DNA of 6,055 bases from assembly GCA_016200385.1 (NCBI GenBank), contig JACQEV010000302.1:1-6055 (forward strand), given 5' to 3'. Below the pieces are notes generated by a model. That model saw only the letters and a list, made by a program, of their open reading frames with translations, was not told the origin of the DNA and searched no databases. Positions 1-5,905 of this stretch are shown here, piece by piece; within the stretch, counting starts at the first letter, position 1, and every line of letters begins with the position of its first letter. The translations under genes and the position numbers were made by a program. The DNA comes from Candidatus Methylomirabilota bacterium. GTDB lineage: Bacteria > Methylomirabilota > Methylomirabilia > Methylomirabilales > Methylomirabilaceae.

Positions 1-60
1 CTTCTCTTGCACCTCTTCTATCGTGCGCCAGAATGGCTGCAAGCAAGACTGCAATGTCGA

Positions 61-108
61 TTGACAACTCACCATGCATATGCAATCTTATATGCGTGTA
101 TGCGATAC
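61..108 (+). promoter_or_regulatory. Candidate control region of the toxin-antitoxin pair
   Basis: A perfect -35-like hexamer TTGACA lies at 61-66, but no good -10 box follows at 16-18 nt; the best AT-rich match, TATATG at 89-94, is too far away. A perfect 10-bp palindrome TGCATATGCA occupies 75-84. TATGC recurs at 79, 91 and 99, and GTAT-GCG-ATAC (98-108) is a further small dyad. Toxin-antitoxin pairs usually autoregulate through palindromes at the start of the operon, so this cluster is a reasonable operator candidate. Part of it would lie inside the toxin coding region if the GTG at 96 is the start. This is inference from sequence pattern only. Confidence 0.3.
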
Positions 109-395
109 GCTTTGCCGTGTCGGTTATGAAGGACTTGAAAAAGCTCTCGCCATATCATCGAAACGTCATCCTCGATGCCATTGAGGCACAACTTTCTCAC
201 GAACCAACGTCGCCAGCGAAGCACAGAAGGCTTTTGGTCAACCTGACACCGCCCTGGGATGCCGTGCCGCCGGTATGGGAGTTGCGAGTAGGGGAGTACC
301 GAGTGTTTTACGACGTTTCGAAGACCGAACGAACAGTCCACGTCCGAGCGATCAGGAAAAAGCCTTCGGGAAAGAGAACGGAGGAGATTCTATGA
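96..395 (+). CDS. RelE/ParE-family type II toxin
   Basis: Likely a small toxin of the RelE/ParE fold, 99 aa from the GTG at 96. Family members either cleave mRNA on the ribosome (RelE) or poison gyrase (ParE); the sequence does not decide which. The N-terminal strand and helix pattern (YAIRFA, then a KDLKKL helix) and the C-terminal core WELRVGEYRVFYDV (residues 61-74) followed by VHVRAIRKK are typical. Conserved Arg64 and Arg69 and a basic tail fit an RNA-binding toxin. The frame is open back to an ATG at 33, but those 21 extra residues are Cys-rich, unlike the family, and have no ribosome site. The GTG at 96 puts the first strand where family members begin, although no Shine-Dalgarno sequence precedes it either. 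The stop overlaps the antitoxin start (ATGA), so translation is probably coupled. Toxin-first order is less common than antitoxin-first but is known, for example in higBA-type loci. Confidence 0.82.
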   Translation: MYAIRFAVSVMKDLKKLSPYHRNVILDAIEAQLSHEPTSPAKHRRLLVNLTPPWDAVPPVWELRVGEYRVFYDVSKTERTVHVRAIRKKPSGKRTEEIL

Positions 396-640
396 AAACT
401 GTTCCAGTACGCGATCTACAGAAAAAGCTGAAACAATGCATCAAAGAAGCGCAAGAAGGCCGCGTGGTCATCACCCGTCGAGGAAGGCCTGCAGCGCTCC
501 TTGTTGGGGTTGAGGGCAAGGACTGGGAAACCCTCATTCTCGAGACCGACCCCACCTTCTGGAAGCTCATCCAGGAACGCCGCAAAGAACCCACCATTTC
601 TTTCAAGGAGCTGAAAGCCCGCCTTAACCGAAAGCGCTGA
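392..640 (+). CDS. Phd/YefM-family antitoxin
   Basis: An 82-aa antitoxin that should bind and neutralise the upstream RelE/ParE-like toxin and repress the shared promoter. Residues 1-40 fit the Phd/YefM DNA-binding fold: VRDLQKKLKQCIKEAQEGR, then the strand VVITRRGRPAALLVG, with the characteristic RRGRPAA turn. The C-terminal half (about 50-82: DPTFWKLIQERR, then ISFKELKARL) is the helical, probably disordered-when-free, toxin-binding arm. The start is well supported by GGAGGAG at 380-386, 5 nt before the ATG, and by the 4-nt overlap with the toxin stop. A longer in-frame start at 275 would lie inside the toxin gene and lacks support. I see no strong terminator after the stop, only a T run at 645-650 without a stem. 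Confidence 0.85.
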   Translation: MKTVPVRDLQKKLKQCIKEAQEGRVVITRRGRPAALLVGVEGKDWETLILETDPTFWKLIQERRKEPTISFKELKARLNRKR

Positions 641-647
641 GCATTTT

Positions 648-842
648 TTATTCGGGGTACCAAGAACCTCTCCTGGCGCTTGCCAACCCAAAAGCTATTT
701 GCTTGACGAGTGCTTTGATCGCAGACAAGCTGCTCAGAGCGTCATAAACATCGACCAGACGGTGAGTCTTGTTCTGCGGCTCATAGGCGGTTCTCATTGC
801 CTTCGCCTCTTGTTCGGCCTGCTCACGAATGTTGCCAACCAA
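648..842 (-). CDS. Doubtful small ORF overlapping the RAYT 3' end
   Basis: A 64-aa reading frame from a TTG at 842, overlapping the last 49 bases of the transposase gene in another frame. I recognise no family. The product would be a charged amphipathic helix (REQAEQEAKAMR), then NKTHRLVDVYDALSSLSAIKALVKQIAFGL and a short basic tail, with no signal peptide or clear motif. No Shine-Dalgarno sequence precedes the TTG. In its favour, the third codon positions are moderately GC-rich and the composition looks protein-like. It could be a genuine small gene translated with the RAYT gene, a remnant of an older gene cut by the RAYT insertion, or chance. The rest of the convergent junction (641-793) shows nothing else. 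Confidence 0.3.
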   Translation of the reverse strand: MVGNIREQAEQEAKAMRTAYEPQNKTHRLVDVYDALSSLSAIKALVKQIAFGLASARRGSWYPE

Positions 843-1486
843 TGATCGAATTCGTCTTCACCCTTACGCCCCGGATTCTCCCGGTCGACCTCCCAGCGTA
901 AGGGATTGGTGACGATATATTCCCGGATGCGGTTCAAAGATTCTTCGCTGCGGATTACATGTTCATAATAGTTCCTCTGCCAAAAGGGTTTCCCCGACCG
1001 TGATAAGAGGCGGTTCACGCCAATCGCGGACATCGATTTGAACGCCCGCAGCACCTTCGACAACGTGGTGAATCCGGACCCTGTAGGGGCGCTGCTTGCT
1101 GCGCCCCTCATGGGCAGGGCAAGCCCTGCCCCTACGATGATAAGAATCCCGTGGAGGTGGTTAGGCATCACAACAGATGCATCCAGTTCAACTGTTGGAA
1201 ATCGTTCCGGAAGCCCGTCCCACACTGTCTGCACCATCCGACCCACATCGTTCAAGCGCATCTTCCCCTTCATCACATCGCCCAAGAGACACTCCCGGTT
1301 CCGTGTGCAGATCGTGACGAAATAAGCGCCTTCTCGGGAATAATCGAAGCCCCGCAAGCGGAGAGGTCGGCGGCGATAAGTTGCGGGGCTGTCCCGTGTG
1401 CTGTTGAGGGGCGCAGCAAGCAGCGCCCCTACCGGGATGGGCCTGACCTGCTGCCGCGCCTGGCGGATCGTGACGGGCCGGGCCAT
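794..1486 (-). CDS. REP-associated tyrosine transposase (RAYT, Y1/HUH family)
   Basis: A 230-aa single-strand DNA transposase related to IS200/IS605 TnpA. Characterised relatives bind and cleave REP palindromes through a tyrosine nucleophile. Landmarks run in order: RLRGFDYSREGAYFVTICTRNRECLLG (44-69, the usual N-terminal strand); the HUH motif in VMPNHLHGI, His110 and His112; KPFWQRNYYEHVIR with candidate catalytic Tyr173 or Tyr174; REYIVTNPLRW (189-198); and the usual C-terminal DEFDHWL. About 35 extra N-terminal residues and an 18-residue loop at 118-136 are encoded by REP-like palindromes, so the protein is longer than typical family members. The ATG at 1486 is the only evident start; it lies 5 nt after the stop of the HD gene, with a weak ribosome site, so co-transcription or coupling is possible. 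The core motifs look intact. Whether it is active cannot be told. RAYTs are usually single-copy domesticated genes without terminal repeats, and none were evident here. Confidence 0.9.
   Translation of the reverse strand: MARPVTIRQARQQVRPIPVGALLAAPLNSTRDSPATYRRRPLRLRGFDYSREGAYFVTICTRNRECLLGDVMKGKMRLNDVGRMVQTVWDGLPERFPTVELDASVVMPNHLHGILIIVGAGLALPMRGAASSAPTGSGFTTLSKVLRAFKSMSAIGVNRLLSRSGKPFWQRNYYEHVIRSEESLNRIREYIVTNPLRWEVDRENPGRKGEDEFDHWLATFVSRPNKRRRQ
1083..1135 (-). repeat. Composite pair of REP-like palindromes inside the RAYT gene
   Basis: Two adjacent GC-rich hairpins. The first (1083-1109) has an 8-bp stem, AGGGGCGC at 1085-1092 against 1101-1108. The second (1112-1131) has a perfect 9-bp arm, GGGCAGGGC, followed by AA and its complement. 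The whole unit starts GTAGGGGC (1083-1090) and ends with its exact inverse GCCCCTAC (1128-1135), like a two-REP BIME. Read on the gene strand it is in frame and encodes residues VGAGLALPMRGAASSAPT of the RAYT, directly after the HUH strand. GTAGGGGC-type ends are typical of REP families mobilised by RAYTs. Confidence 0.8.
1406..1432 (-). repeat. Single REP-like palindrome near the RAYT start
   Basis: A 27-nt palindromic unit that is exactly identical, in inverted orientation, to 1083-1109 (27 of 27 bases). It forms the same 8-bp stem around an 8-nt loop. On the gene strand it is read in frame as VGALLAAPL (residues 19-27 of the RAYT), outside the conserved domain. Perfect identity over 27 bases between two parts of one gene is far beyond chance and points to recent duplication or mobilisation of the unit. 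Confidence 0.8.
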
Positions 1487-1491
1487 TTCAC

Positions 1492-2961
1492 TTAGATGTT
1501 GGTGGGGAGGGCTTCGCCGGCGGAGCCGCTCATCGCCTTCTCTGAGGCCTCGGTGAGGGCCTTGACGTGCCGTCGGTCCGCGGTGAAGATCCGGTAGTGG
1601 GCCACCTTGGGCGGGATATCGCGGAACAGCTCCTTGAGCGGCCTGGGCGAGACCTCGCCGGTGGCCGGATTATACATGAAGATCTTCTTGCTTCCCTCGG
1701 CCAGGGGGTTGATGGGTCGGGGATCCAGCGCGGCCATGTCCACCTTGAACTCTATCCCCTGGAGCCTCTTGGGGAGATGGCGGCGGATCTCCTCTTCGAG
1801 GTGTTTTGGGGTCTGGAACCGGACCATCCGTTGGGACTCCTCGATCGTGGAGACGAAGTCATAGGCCATCTTCCACTTGATGTTTCGGCCCAAGATCTTC
1901 CCCCACTCCTCTCCCAGCGCCCGCTCGTGGCTATCCCTGGAGCTGGCCCACTCCCGGACCCGCTCGAGCAGGAACCAGTCGGTCAACTCCAGGTACCGGT
2001 CCAACTCTTTGTAGGGATTGTATGGCGCAATCCGCGCCATCGTCTCCTTGAAGACCTCCTGCAGATGCAGATCAATGGCCCGGGTCGTCCGGTGATGATA
2101 GACATGGGCGTAGAGGGCAAGCTTTGCGTTCAGGAACCGGATGAGGGCCGACTCGCCGGCTTTGTGCAGGGTCAGCCCCTTCGGGGTGAAGAACGAATAG
2201 AGAAGCAGGCGCTCGATGTCTATGATATCCAAGGAAAAGCCCGTCATGTAGGCATCGCGCTGGACGTAATCGAGGTTGTCCACCGTGTAGATCCCCGAAA
2301 AGAGCGGGCGGAGTGCCGGCAGCCACGCCGGCAACCCTGCCGCCGAGGCGGCCTCCGGCTTCTTGATCAGAAAAGCGATGTGCTTAGGGTCGAGCCGCTC
2401 GTGGGGCTGGAACGGACCGCTCGGGCTCCGGCGGATCGCTTTGATCGTCCTGCCCAGCTTCTTCGTAATAATGGCCATTCCCAGGATCTCGTGGTTGAGC
2501 CGCTCACCACCGACGCGGAACTGCTGGAGGAAGTGGTCGTCGAAAAAGTGACCGAAGGGACCGTGACCCACGTCGTGGAGCAGCCCGGCAATCCTCAGGA
2601 GCTCTTCGATGAATGGCTCCGACGGGAGATCCTTGCCGAACGTCTCCCTCAGGCTGGGGTAGAGGTGACGGCCGAACAGACCGGCCATGTGCATGGTCCC
2701 CAACACATGCTGGAACCGACTATGTTCGCCAGACGGGTAGACCCACCAGGTACTCTGTAGCTGGTGAATGCGGCGGAGTCGCTGGACCCAGGGGGTATCA
2801 ATGATGTCTTTCTCGGTTCGCTCCGACCGATCACCCTTCGGGACAGTGAAGAGGATATACCGGTGAATCGGGTCTGCCAGCAGGGCAAGCCCTTCGTAGG
2901 GTGAGGTGAGAGGGGCATCACTTCCGATCGTATGCTGTGCGGTGGGGTGAGGCTTGGTCAT
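1492..2961 (-). CDS. HD-domain phosphohydrolase, SAMHD1/dGTPase-like (COG1078 type)
   Basis: A 489-aa soluble metal-dependent phosphohydrolase. Relatives (SAMHD1, bacterial dNTP triphosphohydrolases, YwfO-like proteins) strip triphosphate from deoxynucleotides, though this substrate is inferred. The HD metal site is complete: His85 in SRFQHVLG, His129-Asp130 in LLHDVGHGPFGH, and Asp228 in YTVDNLDYVQRDAY, which matches the fourth metal ligand. His133 and His138 lie in the same loop as the catalytic histidine of SAMHD1. The N-terminal DPIHRYI (30-36) and WVQRLRRIHQLQSTWWVYPSGEHSRF segments are also family-typical. Residues about 260-489 are helical and variable. I chose the ATG at 2961, 14 nt after the helicase stop, because the conserved region begins about 25 residues later; the frame stays open upstream, but that part is antisense-frame shadow of the helicase. 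The ribosome site is weak (GGGTTACGA). It probably forms one transcript with the helicase. Confidence 0.9.
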   Translation of the reverse strand: MTKPHPTAQHTIGSDAPLTSPYEGLALLADPIHRYILFTVPKGDRSERTEKDIIDTPWVQRLRRIHQLQSTWWVYPSGEHSRFQHVLGTMHMAGLFGRHLYPSLRETFGKDLPSEPFIEELLRIAGLLHDVGHGPFGHFFDDHFLQQFRVGGERLNHEILGMAIITKKLGRTIKAIRRSPSGPFQPHERLDPKHIAFLIKKPEAASAAGLPAWLPALRPLFSGIYTVDNLDYVQRDAYMTGFSLDIIDIERLLLYSFFTPKGLTLHKAGESALIRFLNAKLALYAHVYHHRTTRAIDLHLQEVFKETMARIAPYNPYKELDRYLELTDWFLLERVREWASSRDSHERALGEEWGKILGRNIKWKMAYDFVSTIEESQRMVRFQTPKHLEEEIRRHLPKRLQGIEFKVDMAALDPRPINPLAEGSKKIFMYNPATGEVSPRPLKELFRDIPPKVAHYRIFTADRRHVKALTEASEKAMSGSAGEALPTNI

Positions 2962-2975
2962 TCGTAACCCGTGTT

Positions 2976-5465
2976 CTAAATGAGGGCGGATTCCAGGACG
3001 ATGCCCCTGTCCAGCATCTCGATCGCCCGAGAGAGCGTTTGCTGAAGCTCTGCAGGAAGCAGGGGGCTCTCTTCGAGCTGCCGGCACAGGTCGATCAGTC
3101 GCCGGAAGGCCCGGATCAGGTCGCCTTCGTGTCCCCCGAAACTCTGCTCCACCAGCGCCAGCCAGTCGTCCTCCCCGGACACCCAGCGATGCGTGGCGGC
3201 GAGGTAGGTGGTGTGCATAAAGACCGGCCGCGGAACCTGGTACAGCCGCTGAACCTTGTCCACCTCCTGGCTCACCTCCTCCAGCATCTTGACCCGCCGA
3301 CGAAGGTGGGCCTGATCCCGGAAAAACCGCTTGGCAACGAGGCCTTCGGTTGGTCGCGGCTCTTCCAAGAAGCATGACAGAAGGGCCGCCAGCTCCTCCC
3401 GCGGGAGCCCTTGAAGGAGACCGGAAAAGGCAACCCTGGCCACCAGGAGCTCGTTATCGTGCCGGAGCGATGCGATCAGGCGACCCTCCGGGCTCAACCG
3501 CCCGTCTTCGAGATAGCCGAAATGTTGGAGAACGGCGACGACCTGTAGGAACTGCTCCCAGTAGGAATCCTGAAGGTGCTGCAGTGTCTTGCGATGACTC
3601 TCCAGCACCTGTCCCAGTCGTTTCGACTGCTTGAGCTGCCTCTCCCTCATCGCCCGTTCTGGACAGCGGTGGCAGGGCATTTGGGAAAGGGAGAGCGTCA
3701 TCGCGTCGAGCTTCGCCCTTCTCTCTTCCGTGGACTCGCCCCAGAAGAATGCCAGAGAGGAGTTCAGCCGCGTGTCACTGCTTCGGCTTCTCCCCCGTCC
3801 GCGGTGGGCCCGCGCCGTCGCCACTCGCAGATTCCTGAGCCGCTCTCGCTCCTGCTCCACAGCGGCGCGCCGGTCCCGGTACTCGATCAAGGTTGCCAGG
3901 TCGCAGCAAGGCGACGCCATTCCCTCGGCCTCCGCCATCCGCCGGATCAGCCGTTCCTGTTCCATCCTGATCGTTTCGATCTTTCGACGGTTCTGGAATT
4001 GGCCGAAGCTCTTTTCGATCGTCTTGCGGATCGCCTCCGGTTCTCGGTGCGCTTCGATCAGGAGGGCGGCACTGCTGTACCCGATGCGGAATCGGCTCTC
4101 GATCGGCTCCGGCGCGCCCTGCACCAGGCGGACTCCGTCCTCGGCGGCCTCAGGCGATTCAAGCGCCAGGAGGCACGCCCCCTCTGGATCGATTCCGCGC
4201 CGTCCCGCCCGCCCGGCCATCTGAGTGAGCTCCCCCACCGTCAGGCCTCGGAACCCAAGATCGCTTCGCTTCCGCAACCCTCCGATCACCACGCTCTTGG
4301 CCGGCATGTGGATCCCCAGACTCATCGTCTCGGTAGCGAAGACCACCTGAACCAGCCCCCGCTCGAACAGGACTTCGGTGAGGCGCTTCAGCGCAGGCAG
4401 GACGCCGGCGTGGTGCAGGCCTATACCGCGACAGAGCCCATCCAGGATCAGCCGATTCAGGTCGCTCTCGGGAACGATGCTCGGATAGTCGAGACGCGTT
4501 CGCCGAATCGCCTCTTCCACCTCTTCGCTTCTGTCGGGATCCAGAAGCGGCTCCCCCCGGTCCAGAAAGCGTGAGAGGGCGCGCTCGCACCCGTTTCGAC
4601 TGAAGATGAAGTAGATGGCGGGCAGCCAGCGGCGAGCCTGCAACACCTTGATGGCCACACTCACATCCAGAGGGCTACGGCGAAAGGGACGATGCCCCCC
4701 ATGCCGACGGCGCTCCCACAGGCGGGCGATCCGCTCATCAGAGGAGCCGCGGGCCGTGGATTGCCTCCGCAGGATCCGCTGGGCCGAAGCCGGCTCAGCC
4801 GGCCAGAGTTGCCCGTCCTTATCGCAAAGGAGGTACTGGAGGGGAACCGGCCTCTCCGGATGGTGAATGGCCCGGATGGGGCGATGCGTCTGGCTGATCC
4901 ACTCGGCGATCTCGTTGATGTTGCTCACCGTGGCGGAGAGGGCGACGAGCTGGACTTCGGGGGGGCAGTTGATGATGATCTCTTCCCAGACCGTGCCGCG
5001 CCCTTCGTTCCCCATGTAGTGACACTCATCCAGCACCACATAGGCCAGCCCCTCGGACTGCCCCGAGTAGAACTTGTTTCGGAGGATCTCCGTGGTCATG
5101 ACAACTAACGGCGCGCGAGGGTTGACCTTCACGTCGCCCGTGAGGATGCCCACCATCCCCTCCCCCCACTGACGGGTGAAATCAGCGTACTTCTGGTTGC
5201 TGAGGGCCTTGAGAGGGGTCGTGTAGCCGATGCGGTCTTGATGGGCGAGGGCGCGGTAGATGGCGAATTCGGCAATGAGGGTCTTGCCTGCGCCGGTCGG
5301 CGCGGAGACGATCACGGAGTTGCCCTCCGCGATCAACCGGATGGCTTCCTCCTGGAACGGGTCAAAGGAGAAGAGATACCGATCGCGGAACGAATCGATG
5401 AGCGCTTGCGCGTCCCGCGGAAGGGCCGCTGAAACAGGCTCGATAGAACTCTCTCCTTTTTCCAT
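2976..5465 (-). CDS. Ski2-like DExH RNA helicase (HelY/Mtr4-related)
   Basis: An 829-aa superfamily 2 ATPase expected to unwind structured RNA in the cytoplasm. Motifs in order: Gln38 in FDPFQEEAI; Walker A APTGAGKT (55-62); motif Ia TTPLKALSNQKY; TGDV (109-112); Walker B DECH (146-149, in the position of Ski2 DEVH); SAT (177-179); HHAGVLP (351-357); FATETMSLGIHMPAKSVV (376-393); and motif VI QMAGRAGRRG (415-424). After the ratchet-like region comes a coiled-coil segment (about 495-545), an Arg/Ser-rich patch (551-563), a CHRC pair (598-601) and a C-terminal DSHCT-like helical domain (about 645-825). This resembles actinobacterial HelY and cyanobacterial homologues, though it is shorter than Mtr4. 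The Arg/Ser patch and CxxC could contact RNA or metal; that is inference. The ATG at 5465 is preceded by little Shine-Dalgarno sequence, and a candidate promoter lies just upstream. It is the first gene of the leftward unit. Confidence 0.92.
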   Translation of the reverse strand: MEKGESSIEPVSAALPRDAQALIDSFRDRYLFSFDPFQEEAIRLIAEGNSVIVSAPTGAGKTLIAEFAIYRALAHQDRIGYTTPLKALSNQKYADFTRQWGEGMVGILTGDVKVNPRAPLVVMTTEILRNKFYSGQSEGLAYVVLDECHYMGNEGRGTVWEEIIINCPPEVQLVALSATVSNINEIAEWISQTHRPIRAIHHPERPVPLQYLLCDKDGQLWPAEPASAQRILRRQSTARGSSDERIARLWERRRHGGHRPFRRSPLDVSVAIKVLQARRWLPAIYFIFSRNGCERALSRFLDRGEPLLDPDRSEEVEEAIRRTRLDYPSIVPESDLNRLILDGLCRGIGLHHAGVLPALKRLTEVLFERGLVQVVFATETMSLGIHMPAKSVVIGGLRKRSDLGFRGLTVGELTQMAGRAGRRGIDPEGACLLALESPEAAEDGVRLVQGAPEPIESRFRIGYSSAALLIEAHREPEAIRKTIEKSFGQFQNRRKIETIRMEQERLIRRMAEAEGMASPCCDLATLIEYRDRRAAVEQERERLRNLRVATARAHRGRGRSRSSDTRLNSSLAFFWGESTEERRAKLDAMTLSLSQMPCHRCPERAMRERQLKQSKRLGQVLESHRKTLQHLQDSYWEQFLQVVAVLQHFGYLEDGRLSPEGRLIASLRHDNELLVARVAFSGLLQGLPREELAALLSCFLEEPRPTEGLVAKRFFRDQAHLRRRVKMLEEVSQEVDKVQRLYQVPRPVFMHTTYLAATHRWVSGEDDWLALVEQSFGGHEGDLIRAFRRLIDLCRQLEESPLLPAELQQTLSRAIEMLDRGIVLESALI

Positions 5466-5477
5466 CTGTCCACGTCA

Positions 5478-5506
5478 ACAATAACAGATCGCGCCCTCCG
5501 TTTCAA
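5478..5506 (-). promoter_or_regulatory. Candidate sigma70-type promoter of the helicase gene
   Basis: On the - strand, TTGAAA (5506-5501; 5 of 6 to TTGACA) is followed after exactly 17 nt by TATTGT (5483-5478; 4 of 6 to TATAAT). Transcription would begin near 5471, giving an almost leaderless message of about 6 nt before the ATG. That fits the absence of a good Shine-Dalgarno sequence. Predicted by eye only. Confidence 0.45.
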
Positions 5507-5515
5507 CTCGCTCCG

Positions 5516-5542
5516 GTGGCAAGGAGGTGTTTCCCTTGCCAC
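5516..5542. repeat. Perfect 9-bp inverted repeat between divergent genes
   Basis: GTGGCAAGG (5516-5524) and its exact complement CCTTGCCAC (5534-5542) are separated by 9 nt. No T tract follows on either strand, so a terminator is unlikely. The right arm overlaps the candidate -35 of the rightward promoter, and the left arm lies 10 bp upstream of the leftward -35. This is operator-like geometry for a dimeric regulator, which I cannot name. Confidence 0.5.
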
Positions 5543-5564
5543 GGGATGGAGTCTCGTGTAATCT
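5536..5564 (+). promoter_or_regulatory. Weak candidate promoter for the rightward small genes
   Basis: TTGCCA (5536-5541; 5 of 6) is followed after 17 nt by TAATCT (5559-5564), which matches TATAAT only at positions 1, 2 and 6. An AT-rich stretch (ATCTATTTTT, 5561-5570) follows. The transcript would start about 45-50 nt before the ATG at 5618. The -35 is buried in the dyad, which would allow repression. Confidence 0.3.
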
Positions 5565-5617
5565 ATTTTTGTAGAGTGGGTGTAGATCGTTTCAACCGAC
5601 AGTTCAAGGAGCCGAAG

Positions 5618-5905
5618 ATGGCTGAGGAGATGACCAGAAAGCTCTTAAAGGTATTTGGCGTCGCTGTCACCGACTTCGAGGACCGATGTCGGGATCTCGC
5701 TCAGCAGGCTCGCGACGAGGCCAGCAGCGGTGGCGACCCCGCCGCCTTCCTCCCCTTGGAAGAAGGGCTGGTTCGATCGACCCTCGAGGTCACGAGACGG
5801 TGGATGGAGGTCACGCAGTTAATCGTCGAGCAGCACAACCGTACCTGCACTGAAGTACTCGGCCTCCTGGATGAGTTGAAAGAGCGGAAGGGTCTTGCAC
5901 CGTGA
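5618..5905 (+). CDS. Small helical protein of unknown function
   Basis: A 95-aa soluble, mostly helical protein that I do not recognise. It has a charged N-terminus (MAEEMTRKLLKVFG), VAVTDFEDRCRDLAQQARDEA (about 15-35), a short Gly/Pro loop (SSGGDPAAF), and a long helix from about residue 45 to 90 (LEEGLVRSTLEVTRRWMEVTQLIVEQHNRTCTEVLGLLDELKERK). There is no signal peptide or membrane segment. The start is clear: AAGGAG at 5606-5611 stands 6 nt before the ATG, whereas an upstream in-frame GTG at 5516 would read through the intergenic dyad and has no support. The stop overlaps the next gene by four bases (GTGA), so the two products are probably made together. A coiled-coil adaptor or a subunit of a complex with the next protein is possible but unproven. 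Confidence 0.8.
   Translation: MAEEMTRKLLKVFGVAVTDFEDRCRDLAQQARDEASSGGDPAAFLPLEEGLVRSTLEVTRRWMEVTQLIVEQHNRTCTEVLGLLDELKERKGLAP

Noticed and set aside
641..660. Possible terminator at the T run (645-650) after the antitoxin
   Set aside because: No stable GC-rich stem precedes the T run; the best is a 3-bp GCT/AGC.
680..840. Direct repeat TTGCCAACC at 680-688 and 832-840
   Set aside because: It is only 9 bp, not at transposon boundaries, and easily arises by chance.
1083..1432. CRISPR array suggested by the repeated palindromes
   Set aside because: There are only two loci in opposite orientation, with no regular spacers, and both lie inside the RAYT reading frame; REP units explain them.
1511..1526. 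Near-palindrome GCTTCGCC/GGCGGAGC at the end of the HD gene
   Set aside because: It has one mismatch, no T tract, lies in coding sequence and differs from the REP units; it is probably chance in GC-rich DNA.
1567..2760. Long + strand open frame opposite the HD gene
   Set aside because: It is an antisense shadow of a GC-rich gene, with no recognisable motif, while the - strand frame has complete HD motifs.
2962..3375. 138-codon upstream extension of the HD gene frame
   Set aside because: It lies wholly inside the helicase gene in another frame on the same strand, is Gly/Ala/Pro/Arg-rich and non-homologous, and the HD protein has a good start at 2961.
3576..4574. Long + strand open frame opposite the helicase
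   Set aside because: It is an antisense shadow rich in Arg, Leu, Pro and His, and the opposite strand carries the clear helicase motifs.
4159..4590. 143-aa - strand frame within the helicase
   Set aside because: It is an off-frame shadow with Arg/Gly/Ala-biased composition.
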